A stretch of 30,671 bases of DNA. Source: a virus. The position numbers were made by a program, and so were the translations under genes. Below, in pieces: positions 16,109 to 22,566 of the stretch (within the stretch, counting starts at the first letter, position 1; each line of letters begins with the position of its first letter). Location: positions 1-30,671 of the IMG/VR virus record IMGVR_UViG_3300048030_000186, one strand, 5' to 3'. Under the pieces are notes generated by a model. The model saw only the letters and a program-made list of their open reading frames with translations. It did not search any database and had not been told where the DNA came from.

Positions 16109-16831
16109 TTACTCGTCTCCGTAGACTTGTAAAACTTCTTTTACTGCATCATGCCTTTCAATATCTCCTTGTGCAAAGTGGACTATGTCCAAACGTGTAG
16201 AATTGCTTTGTTCTAACAGTTTACAGAAATCTATTAAACCGTTGTCTTTGAGCCTATCAGCTTGTGCTAAGTCGCCTGTAACAGCCATCATTGATCCTTC
16301 GCCTAAACGTGTTAGTAACATTTTCATTTGATTTGGTGTTGCGTTTTGCATTTCATCAGCTAAAATAAAACTATTTTTAAAAGTGCGTCCACGCATATAT
16401 GCTAGTGGAGCAATTTCAATAATACCTTCTTCTATCATACCTTCAATCTGTCGAGCATCAAAGTACTCTCTTAGCACATCAAAAATAGGTCTCGTCCATG
16501 GAGCCATTTTATCTTCTAATGTTCCTGGTAAAAATCCTAGATCTTCATCAACTGACACTGCGGGTCTTGTCACAATGATTTTATCGATTTTACCTTCTTT
16601 GAAGAGTTTTACTGCCACTTGTACTGCTAATAATGTTTTACCCGTACCTGCTGGACCAATACCAAAGACTATATCTTTGTTTAGATCTAACAATTTTAAA
16701 ACATAATGTTCTTGATTTATATTTCTTGGTAGGATTTGTACTTGTGTCTTTTTTTGATGTGGATTGAATTTAATTACGTTTCCGTAATTGCTGTCTGCAC
16801 GTTGTTTTTGTGCTTTCCTTTTTGCACCCAT
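16109..16831 (-). CDS. phoH: PhoH-like ATPase
   Basis: A 240-residue protein on the minus strand. Walker A is GPAGTGKT (residues 59-66), followed by VTRPAVSVDEDLGFLPG, Walker B FILADEMQNAT (155-165) and the TGDLAQAD motif, all typical of PhoH. PhoH proteins are cytoplasmic ATPases linked to phosphate stress and RNA metabolism and are very common in marine phages. The start is ATG 16831 (MGAKRKAQK), because a full AGGAGG ribosome site lies 8 bases upstream; an in-frame TTG further up has none. It is the only minus-strand gene in the window, convergent with the radical SAM gene and divergent from the one at 16980, so it has its own promoter. Confidence 0.93.
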   Translation of the reverse strand: MGAKRKAQKQRADSNYGNVIKFNPHQKKTQVQILPRNINQEHYVLKLLDLNKDIVFGIGPAGTGKTLLAVQVAVKLFKEGKIDKIIVTRPAVSVDEDLGFLPGTLEDKMAPWTRPIFDVLREYFDARQIEGMIEEGIIEIAPLAYMRGRTFKNSFILADEMQNATPNQMKMLLTRLGEGSMMAVTGDLAQADRLKDNGLIDFCKLLEQSNSTRLDIVHFAQGDIERHDAVKEVLQVYGDE

Positions 16832-16860
16832 TAAAGGTCCTCCTTGTTTGGAATTGGAGT

Positions 16861-16885
16861 AGTGCGCCCCGCAGGGCAAGCCCTA
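16861..16885 (-). promoter_or_regulatory. GC-rich, self-complementary phoH leader element
   Basis: A short island far richer in G and C than its surroundings, within the phoH leader. AGGGC (16873-16877) and GCCCT (16880-16884) are inverted repeats, and an alternative pairing GCCC/GGGC (around 16866-16877) overlaps them. It could be a structured leader in the phoH message. No known riboswitch is recognised. Confidence 0.35.
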
Positions 16886-16942
16886 CAAATGTATTTACCA
16901 TCGAAAGACTGATAAAAAACTATTTGTTAACCTCTTAGATAC

Positions 16943-16950
16943 GATAAATA
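16943..16950 (+). promoter_or_regulatory. Late promoter-like motif GATAAATA
   Basis: ACGATAAATAAG lies 29 bases before the next + strand gene in the only divergent intergenic region of the window. It shares the CGATAAATA form with the copies at 2763, 5231 and 29146. Confidence 0.65.
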
Positions 16951-16979
16951 AGTATGTTAGAGAAAACATAGGATATCCA

Positions 16980-17516
16980 ATGGAAGACGTATACGATTTA
17001 ATAAAAAATGTTGATGCTGTTTATAGTAGCAATACATCTTTTCAAGTATTAAAAGACTTTGAAAGAGTGTTAGAAGAACTTGACTTATATGTATATAAGA
17101 ACTGGCAAGAAGGCGAATTGCTATCAGGACCTAATATTAGCAGACATTGGGTTACATGTAAATTTATGTGGGCTCGAAATGAAATGCCAGATCCGATGGG
17201 AGCCAAGCGTTTGTCAGAGTACGATTGCAAAATAGGATATTCTAAAGATTTTATTGTTAAGCCTCGTAAAATACGTACTCCAGACGATATACGTCCAGGA
17301 ACTAAAAAAGGCAAATTAGATAAACACGCTATTTGGATTGTTGAAATTGAAATGCCTAAGAAACTTATTGCTGATATGTATAACAGTTATGCAGAACAAC
17401 AAGGATTTAATGTTGAACCAGCTGTTCCAGAAAATACTCCTCCATTGGAAGCAGAACAATCCGAAGATCAATCAATTGATCAAATAGCAGTTGACGATTC
17501 GTTGGAGACAGTGTAA
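16980..17516 (+). CDS. Conserved late phage protein
   Basis: A 178-residue protein driven by a late promoter motif. The first 140 residues form a compact conserved domain: VYSSNTSFQVLKDFERVL, LYVYKNWQEGELLSGP, MPDPMGAKRLSEYDCKI and RPGTKKGKLDKHAIW. These resemble a conserved protein of marine T4-like phages that has no assigned role. The last 40 residues are an acidic, disordered tail. Its stop overlaps the next ATG by one base. The late promoter makes a virion or assembly role likely, but nothing in the sequence proves it. Confidence 0.65.
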   Translation: MEDVYDLIKNVDAVYSSNTSFQVLKDFERVLEELDLYVYKNWQEGELLSGPNISRHWVTCKFMWARNEMPDPMGAKRLSEYDCKIGYSKDFIVKPRKIRTPDDIRPGTKKGKLDKHAIWIVEIEMPKKLIADMYNSYAEQQGFNVEPAVPENTPPLEAEQSEDQSIDQIAVDDSLETV

Positions 17517-18232
17517 TGAGTTTGAGAGAAGGCGATCTAAGAAACCTAATAAGTGAAGTATTTGAAGTTGATGGATTTCAATCTAAAATGGGCGACGACA
17601 AAAATATTATTACAGTAAGTTTTAATGTTGAAGGTAAAGACCCGGCAAATGACCTAGCTAACTTTTTAGAAAAAGGTTATGACTTTGTATTAGATGCAGA
17701 TGTTACTAGTGGCGAGCAGTCAAATGGCAAATATAAAGTATTTGTTGAATTAGAAAGAGACCGTAGTGGTCCTGATAATATTATGGAAATGCTAGACGGT
17801 ATATCTAAGTTAGGTGATATTGATAAGTTTAAATTTAGATACTACAAAAACTTTCACAGCAAAGATGCAACACTAGAAGAACTAACAAATGTAGTACCAT
17901 CAGATCCGGATGGTTATGTAGTATTAGCAAATGAATCAAATTTAAATAATTTTAAGAATTTCTTTAACAAAAGTTTCGTTGACGAAATTGACATGATAAA
18001 TGAAACTGTATATATTAAGAAAAAATATGCAGATCCTTTAGCATTTGAATTTGTTGATTTTGGCGACACGCTGAAAACTGTTGATAAAATAGATGGAGTA
18101 TTTGACTTAATGGAAAGTTATCCTGAAATACTCTTTTTAACCAAGTACATTGGTGATTACAACATAAGTAAGTATGGAGACAAACTTGTATTCGAAAATG
18201 AAGACAAGGCTCTCGTATTAAAAAGGATCTAA
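17516..18232 (+). CDS. Conserved late phage protein
   Basis: A 238-residue acidic protein, coupled to the gene before it (TAATG) with a GGAG ribosome site. The N-terminus SLREGDLRNLISEVFEVDGF and the following SKMGDDKNIITVSF resemble a conserved marine T4-like phage protein. There are two alpha/beta halves (residues 1-110 and 125-238) and no membrane segment or known catalytic motif. Because it shares an operon with the gene at 16980 and precedes the lysis genes by three bases, late expression is likely. Function unknown. Confidence 0.65.
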   Translation: MSLREGDLRNLISEVFEVDGFQSKMGDDKNIITVSFNVEGKDPANDLANFLEKGYDFVLDADVTSGEQSNGKYKVFVELERDRSGPDNIMEMLDGISKLGDIDKFKFRYYKNFHSKDATLEELTNVVPSDPDGYVVLANESNLNNFKNFFNKSFVDEIDMINETVYIKKKYADPLAFEFVDFGDTLKTVDKIDGVFDLMESYPEILFLTKYIGDYNISKYGDKLVFENEDKALVLKRI

Positions 18233-18235
18233 ATT

Positions 18236-19102
18236 ATGTTTGAACTACAGAAAGAACACCTGGCTAAACTTATCCCAGGCAACAAAAACGTTGACGAATG
18301 GTTCGAAGCTCTAGTTGCTGTTATGCCAAAGTATGGTATTAACACAGAAAGAAGAGCCGCACACTTTATCAGTCAGTGCGCTCACGAAAGTAATAACTTT
18401 CGAAGTTTACAAGAGAATTTAAATTACAGCGAAAAAGCACTCAACGCAGTGTTTGGTCGTTACTTTGGCGCACCGCCTAAGCGTAATGCGGCAGAGTATG
18501 CACGTAACCCAGAAGCTATTGCAAACTATGTGTATATGGATGAATTTCGTAAGTACAAAATGGGCAACGTAAATGAAGGTGACGGTTGGTTATTCCGCGG
18601 ACGTGGTCTAAAGCAATTAACAGGGCGCGAAAACTATACACGTTTTGGTGCCACAGTAGATATGACAGCAGAAGAAGCGGCAGACTATGTTGCAACTGAA
18701 AAAGGTGCTGTTGAGTCGGCTTGTTGGTTTTGGGACTCAAACAAATTAAACAACATTGCAGATACAGATGATGTTGTGCGTATGACTAAAAAAATTAATG
18801 GTGGTAATATTGGACTTGCAGACCGTCAAGCACGTTATGCAAAAGCAATGGAAGTATTTGGTAGTCCTGTATCACTAGCTGAAGATAACGGAGACGATGA
18901 TTTTGATGTAGACGATATTGGTGTACTACGTAAAGGTTGTCGAGGCGAAGGTGTTAAAATGATGCAAGAAGCACTAGGCATTGGCGCAGACGGAATCTTT
19001 GGACCCGGAACTGAACGTAAACTAAAGGAATGGCAAACAAGTAAAGGTTTAGTAGCCGATGGCATTGCCGGACCTGCAACATTAGGAGAGCTTCTCGGCT
19101 AA
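18236..19102 (+). CDS. Endolysin: GH19 chitinase-like lysozyme plus peptidoglycan-binding domain
   Basis: A 288-residue two-domain lysin. Residues 1-200 are a glycoside hydrolase family 19 domain: HFISQCAHESNNFRSLQENLNY with the likely catalytic E51, then a conserved block at 116-133 (DGWLFRGRGLKQLTGREN). Residues about 228-288 are a PG_binding_1 domain, with the repeated DGIFGPGT and DGIAGPAT turns. It cuts peptidoglycan glycan strands at the end of infection. It has no signal peptide, so it needs a holin; the two spanin genes follow directly. The linker (GDDDFDVDD) is acidic. Confidence 0.92.
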   Translation: MFELQKEHLAKLIPGNKNVDEWFEALVAVMPKYGINTERRAAHFISQCAHESNNFRSLQENLNYSEKALNAVFGRYFGAPPKRNAAEYARNPEAIANYVYMDEFRKYKMGNVNEGDGWLFRGRGLKQLTGRENYTRFGATVDMTAEEAADYVATEKGAVESACWFWDSNKLNNIADTDDVVRMTKKINGGNIGLADRQARYAKAMEVFGSPVSLAEDNGDDDFDVDDIGVLRKGCRGEGVKMMQEALGIGADGIFGPGTERKLKEWQTSKGLVADGIAGPATLGELLG

Positions 19103-19110
19103 CTATAGTT

Positions 19111-19596
19111 ATGTTCGGAACGATAAAAATTGCTATGATTGTCGTTGCCCTCGCTACAGCGGGCGGCGGCTTTCTTCACTATAAAACAGTAAAGTCAGAC
19201 TTAGAGACTGCTAAAGCAAATAATGTATTACTTGAGCAATCAGTTGAAGGTCAAAAAGCTGTAATAGCACAGCAAAAGGAAGACTTTACTGCTATAATGG
19301 CGGCAAACAAAACACTACAAGAACAAAATAGAGTGCTACAACAAGAATTTTCAGCACTCGACGAACGCTTCAATAAAATTAATGGTCAAGGCGAAGTTCG
19401 TGATATAGGCAAACTTGCTGTCGAACGTAGTAGATCAGTTGAACGTGTTATTAACAATGCGAGTAACAAAGCAATGCGATGTGTTGAAATTGCTATGGGC
19501 TCGCCATTAACAGAGGATGAGATTAATGCAACTAAAAAGTCTGAAATCAACTCAGAGTGCCCTAGTATTGCTAATCCTAACTACGTTCCTTATTAG
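19111..19596 (+). CDS. i-spanin (Rz-like)
   Basis: A 161-residue protein with an N-terminal membrane helix (residues 5-24, IKIAMIVVALATAGGGFLHY) and a long predicted coiled coil (about 28-100) rich in Gln, Glu, Leu and Asn. This is the layout of an inner-membrane spanin subunit, facing the periplasm. It follows the endolysin by eight bases, and the outer-membrane partner gene is nested over its end. Together they fuse the inner and outer membranes in the last step of lysis of a Gram-negative host. Identified by architecture and position, not by close sequence match. Confidence 0.8.
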   Translation: MFGTIKIAMIVVALATAGGGFLHYKTVKSDLETAKANNVLLEQSVEGQKAVIAQQKEDFTAIMAANKTLQEQNRVLQQEFSALDERFNKINGQGEVRDIGKLAVERSRSVERVINNASNKAMRCVEIAMGSPLTEDEINATKKSEINSECPSIANPNYVPY

Positions 19597-19912
19597 TGGA
19601 TGTAGTACAGTACAGAAACTAGATGTTTTCTCTACTGAAGTAGAGCGTGTACCGCTTAAATTAGAAAGCCCTGTGACTCCTGAAATGGAGGAAATTAAAT
19701 GGGTAATTATTACTAGCGAAAACGCAGAACAAGTATTTGCTAAACTACAAGAACAAGGATCAGATCCTGTGTTGTTTGGTTTAACTGACGATGGATATGA
19801 AACACTGTCAAAAAACTTTGCACAAATACGTGCATATATGATTCAACAGTCAACAGTTCTTGATCAGTATCGCGAATATTATGAGCCTGAAGAGGTTGAC
19901 AACGAAGAATAG
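19526..19912 (+). CDS. o-spanin lipoprotein (Rz1-like)
   Basis: A lipoprotein whose start lies inside the i-spanin gene in another frame, overlapping by 71 bases. From ATG 19526 (spacing 9 from a GAGG ribosome site; ATG 19517 is also possible) there is a signal peptide ending in the lipobox LISGC, with the lipid-bearing Cys at residue 26 of 128. The rest is unusually long for an o-spanin, with a folded-looking segment (WVIITSENAEQVFAKLQEQG, then LFGLTDDGYETL) and an acidic end. The nested overlap is the classic Rz/Rz1 layout. Its end overlaps the -35 box of the next promoter. Confidence 0.82.
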   Translation: MQLKSLKSTQSALVLLILTTFLISGCSTVQKLDVFSTEVERVPLKLESPVTPEMEEIKWVIITSENAEQVFAKLQEQGSDPVLFGLTDDGYETLSKNFAQIRAYMIQQSTVLDQYREYYEPEEVDNEE

Positions 19913-19924
19913 TTTTGTTATACT
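19896..19924 (+). promoter_or_regulatory. Sigma-70 promoter for iscU
   Basis: TTGACA (19896-19901), 17 bases, then TATACT (19919-19924) match the host promoter at 11 of 12 positions. It begins within the end of the o-spanin gene and lies 22 bases before the iscU ATG, so iscU can be made apart from the late lysis genes. Confidence 0.85.
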
Positions 19925-19946
19925 AATAAAATAATAACAATAATTT

Positions 19947-20375
19947 ATGGCATATTCAGATAAAGTAGTTAAGCGTTTTGAAGACGTTCTTAACAACCCT
20001 CATAGTCACGGGGTAGGTCGCTTTGATCCAAATGATCCTAACGTGGCAACAGGCATGACTGGCGCACCGGCGTGTGGTGATGTAATGAAACTTGACTTAA
20101 AAGTAAATCCTGATACTGATGTTATTGAGGATGTTAAATTTAAGACATATGGTTGCGGTAGTGCTATAGCAAGTTCAACAATGTTTGTTGAAATGCTTAA
20201 AGGACTTACTATGACTGAAGCATTAGAAATTAAAGATAAAGATATTGCTGATGCTTTAGAATTACCTCCTATCAAATTGCATTGTTCTGTACTAGCAGAG
20301 GATTCTATTAAGAAAGCCTTAAAAGATTGGGACGAAAAGAAAGCAAAACGTAAACATAACGGAGGACCTGAATAA
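19947..20375 (+). CDS. iscU: Fe-S cluster scaffold, IscU-type
   Basis: A 142-residue scaffold protein of the NifU N-terminal/IscU family. The three cluster cysteines are C43 (PACGDV), C70 (YGCGSA) and C113 (LHCS), with the conserved Asp45 after the first and His112 before the last. The chaperone-binding motif LPPIK (residues 107-111) that HscA recognises is intact. The opening YSDKVVKRFEDVLNNP is also IscU-like, so every known functional residue is kept. It would accept sulfur from the host IscS and deliver clusters to Fe-S proteins such as the phage ferredoxin and radical SAM protein. It has its own sigma-70 promoter, and its stop overlaps the next ATG. Confidence 0.95.
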   Translation: MAYSDKVVKRFEDVLNNPHSHGVGRFDPNDPNVATGMTGAPACGDVMKLDLKVNPDTDVIEDVKFKTYGCGSAIASSTMFVEMLKGLTMTEALEIKDKDIADALELPPIKLHCSVLAEDSIKKALKDWDEKKAKRKHNGGPE

Positions 20376-20566
20376 TGCCTATTAAATTTAAACCATCACA
20401 AACCATTAGAGACAAAGCATCTGGTAAAAATAAAACACAACATTTTTACATGAAGTCTACACCAACCAAAGAACTTGTTGATTACTTTGATAGTTTTAAT
20501 GCTAAACCTAAACTAAAAGTAAAAGTAAAACGAGAACTTGTACGCAGAGGTTACTACAAAAGCTGA
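20375..20566 (+). CDS. Small basic conserved phage protein
   Basis: A 63-residue basic protein with a CGGAGGA ribosome site inside iscU and a one-base overlap with its stop. The pattern IKFKPSQTIRDKASGK, then HFYMKSTPTKEL and a final KVKRELVRRGYYKS, resembles a small conserved protein of T4-like cyanophages. The charge suggests nucleic-acid binding; this is inference. Its stop codon overlaps the next late promoter motif. Confidence 0.65.
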   Translation: MPIKFKPSQTIRDKASGKNKTQHFYMKSTPTKELVDYFDSFNAKPKLKVKVKRELVRRGYYKS

Positions 20567-20572
20567 TAAATA
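20565..20572 (+). promoter_or_regulatory. Late promoter-like motif GATAAATA
   Basis: CTGATAAATACTTG overlaps the stop of the small basic gene and lies 25 bases before the membrane-protein pair at 20598 and 20879. It separates these from the sigma-70 driven iscU. Confidence 0.55.
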
Positions 20573-20597
20573 CTTGCATAATAATTGAGGGATTAAT

Positions 20598-20879
20598 ATG
20601 TGGGATATGATTGAAAGAATGGCGAATGATCGCCTATGGATTTACACAGCATTAGTTGGGTCGCTATTTGGATTAGCGTTTTCAACATATTTTCAAAGCA
20701 CACGTTTAGGCTTATGGCTATATGCTAAGTTTGACTTGACAATTGACTTCTTAGTTAAACGTTGGGGATGGACTTGGTTACAACAGCCAGAAGATGCATG
20801 GCGTAAAAAATATCCACATGTAACCAAAAAAATTGACGAATTAGAAAAACGTCTAAAACATCTTGAGGGGAAAAGATAA
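20598..20879 (+). CDS. Small membrane protein with C-terminal coiled coil
   Basis: A 93-residue protein. Residues 12-30 are a likely membrane helix (LWIYTALVGSLFGLAFSTY), and a second weaker hydrophobic stretch follows near 38-50. The C-terminal 30 residues are a charged coiled coil (KKIDELEKRLKHLEGKR). It has a GAGGGA ribosome site and follows a late promoter motif. It overlaps by one base with the EF-hand membrane protein, so the two are probably made together. With the lysis genes nearby, a part in lysis or membrane remodelling is possible but not shown. Confidence 0.6.
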   Translation: MWDMIERMANDRLWIYTALVGSLFGLAFSTYFQSTRLGLWLYAKFDLTIDFLVKRWGWTWLQQPEDAWRKKYPHVTKKIDELEKRLKHLEGKR

Positions 20880-21223
20880 TGGCAGAAGAAGACAAAAAAT
20901 CCGTAACTATGGATTCAGCTACAGCTAAAAGTATGGATACAAATGGCGATGGGCATATATCAGCAGAAGAAGCCGCAATGGATCTTGAATTCAAACGTAA
21001 ACGGTTAGAAGATGCTGATGCTATGCGTGATGCACAACGCAATATGGCATGGTTTGCATTGTTTGGTATGCTACTGTATCCGTTTGCAGTAGTTGTTGCA
21101 AGCCTAATTGGATTAGATACTGCTGGTAAAATTTTAGGAGATATGGCTCCTACATACTTTGTATCAGTAGCGGCTATTGTTGCGGCATTCTATGCTAAAG
21201 AAGCAGTTGGCGCAAAGAAGTAA
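20879..21223 (+). CDS. EF-hand membrane protein
   Basis: A 114-residue protein with one canonical EF-hand loop, DTNGDGHISAEE at residues 20-31 (Asp, Asn, Asp, Ser and Glu at the ligand positions), then a charged helix, then two membrane helices (about 56-78 and 91-110). The start has a strong GAGGGG ribosome site. A single EF-hand joined to a two-helix membrane domain suggests calcium-sensitive control of a membrane function. A holin is one option: no other holin is recognised near the endolysin and spanins, and holins often have two or three helices. It could equally be a superinfection-exclusion or other membrane protein. Confidence 0.65.
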   Translation: MAEEDKKSVTMDSATAKSMDTNGDGHISAEEAAMDLEFKRKRLEDADAMRDAQRNMAWFALFGMLLYPFAVVVASLIGLDTAGKILGDMAPTYFVSVAAIVAAFYAKEAVGAKK

Positions 21224-21238
21224 TCACGTCTGATAAAA

Positions 21239-21279
21239 TGTAATAGTCCATGCGATAAGTATTAATATGGACTATTACA
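21239..21279 (+). promoter_or_regulatory. Hairpin covering the dnaJ start codon
   Basis: TGTAATAGTCCAT (21239-21251) and ATGGACTATTACA (21267-21279) are perfect inverted repeats, 13 bp with a 15-base loop. The 3' arm begins at the ATG of dnaJ, so in RNA the start codon and the next three codons would be paired. There is no poly-T run after it and no ribosome site in the loop other than a weak TAAG. It may be a translational switch, perhaps heat-sensitive, for this heat-shock gene. Confidence 0.65.
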
Positions 21280-22070
21280 CAATCCTTGGTGTTCAAAAAA
21301 ACGCTTCTCCAGATCAGTTAAAAAAGGCATACAAGAAAGCAAGTATGCAACACCATCCTGATCGAGGAGGCGACGAAGAACAGTTTAAAAAAGTTAATGA
21401 AGCATATGCAACATTAAAGGATCCACAAAAAAGAGCGGCATACGACAATCCACAACCAAGAATGGATAGTAATATGTTTAATCAAAACTTTGGAAACTTT
21501 AATGATATATTCTCATCTATGTTTGGTGCTGATGTTCGTAGACAGCATGTACGCAATCCTGATGTCAATATTAAAGTTCCAATAAGTCTTAGAGAAGTAA
21601 TTACAGGTAAGAAAATACTAGCAACTTACAGGCTACGCAACGGACAAGAGCAAACTGTTGATTTAGATATACCTATTGGAGCTAAACATAAAGATACTAT
21701 AAGATTTAGTGGTTTAGGAGAAAGTAGTTTTCCTGGACCAAGAGGCGATTTGTATGCAGTTGTAGACATTCAAAAAGACTCTGTATTTGAACGCTCAGGT
21801 GATAATGTATTACTATCTTTAAAAGTAAATTGTTTAGAACTAATAACAGGATGTAATAAACATATAACAACACTTGAGGGTAGAACAATATCATTAACTA
21901 TTCCTCAAAATACAAAACACGGATCAACATTTAGTATGAACGGATACGGATTACCAAATATGCATACAAACAGGAGAGGCTCTATGCTTGTACGAATTGA
22001 AGCAGAAATACCTCAAACATTAACTGATAAACAAATAAAGAAAATAAGCGAGATAGTAAATGGATCTTAA
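21267..22070 (+). CDS. DnaJ/CbpA-like J-domain co-chaperone
   Basis: A 267-residue protein. Residues 1-60 are a J domain with the HPD motif at 30-32 (HHPDRGGDEEQFKKVNEAY). After a Gly/Phe/Asn-rich linker, two DnaJ C-terminal barrel domains follow (about 100-260), with the usual IKVPISLREVITGKK and LGE segments. The Cys-rich zinc finger of DnaJ is absent, so it is a type II protein like CbpA, somewhat short for the class (306). It would activate the host DnaK ATPase. It overlaps the deformylase gene by 11 bases and heads a run with deformylase and a Clp ATPase. No ribosome site is visible, and the start codon lies in a hairpin. Confidence 0.9.
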   Translation: MDYYTILGVQKNASPDQLKKAYKKASMQHHPDRGGDEEQFKKVNEAYATLKDPQKRAAYDNPQPRMDSNMFNQNFGNFNDIFSSMFGADVRRQHVRNPDVNIKVPISLREVITGKKILATYRLRNGQEQTVDLDIPIGAKHKDTIRFSGLGESSFPGPRGDLYAVVDIQKDSVFERSGDNVLLSLKVNCLELITGCNKHITTLEGRTISLTIPQNTKHGSTFSMNGYGLPNMHTNRRGSMLVRIEAEIPQTLTDKQIKKISEIVNGS

Positions 22071-22566
22071 ATTAGTAAAATCACCTAATCCATGGTTAGC
22101 TAAAAAAGTTAGCCCGTTTAGTTTTGGATTTTTAAATCCAGTAGAAGTTGAAAAACAAATGATTGAATTGATGATACAAGAAGGCGGAATCGGATTGGCT
22201 GCTAACCAAGTAGCATTAGATGCACAAGTTTTTGTAATGAAACCTTACTTATTGGAAGATAAGAGTCCTTTTGCAGTTATAAATCCTGAAGTGCTACAAG
22301 TGTCAGAAGAACAAGAAATAATGCCCGAAGGATGTTTAAGCCATCCTAATTTAATAATAAATGTTAAACGTCCTAAAACAATTTTAGTAAAATTTCTTGA
22401 CATTGAGGCAAATGAGTGTATAATAGAGTTAACAGACATAGATGCTAGGTGCTTTTTACATGAGTATGATCACTTACACGGTATTGAGTTTGTAGATCGA
22501 GTAAGCAAACTAAAATTAGATAGAGCAAAGAAAAAATTACAAAAGAGGAAAAAACTTAATGGTTGA
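22060..22566 (+). CDS. def: Peptide deformylase
   Basis: A 168-residue Fe/Zn peptide deformylase with all three motifs intact: GIGLAANQ (residues 44-51), EGCLSHP (90-96, metal ligand C92) and HEYDHLHG (134-141, metal ligands H134 and H138, catalytic E135). It removes the formyl group from new proteins. Marine phages are known to carry deformylases, thought to favour turnover or maturation of particular host or phage proteins. The length is standard. It starts within the last codons of dnaJ and ends just past the ATG of the Clp gene, so the three are coupled. Confidence 0.95.
   Translation: MDLKLVKSPNPWLAKKVSPFSFGFLNPVEVEKQMIELMIQEGGIGLAANQVALDAQVFVMKPYLLEDKSPFAVINPEVLQVSEEQEIMPEGCLSHPNLIINVKRPKTILVKFLDIEANECIIELTDIDARCFLHEYDHLHGIEFVDRVSKLKLDRAKKKLQKRKKLNG
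22397..22424 (+). promoter_or_regulatory. Possible sigma-70 promoter inside the deformylase gene
   Basis: TTGACA (22397-22402), 16 bases, then TATAAT (22419-22424) are both exact consensus boxes. It would start about 130 bases before the Clp gene. It lies in coding sequence, so chance remains possible. Confidence 0.5.

Noticed and set aside
16832-16879. N-terminal extension of PhoH to a TTG
   Set aside because: The AGGAGG ribosome site is placed for ATG 16831, and the added residues lie in the GC-rich leader.
21207-21239. Possible promoter before dnaJ (TTGGCG and TAAAAT, or GATAAAAT)
   Set aside because: Spacing is 21 bases and the late-type match is imperfect; not strong enough to list.
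21239-21279. The dnaJ hairpin as a transcription terminator
   Set aside because: No T-run follows, and the arm is coding sequence; a regulatory role fits better.
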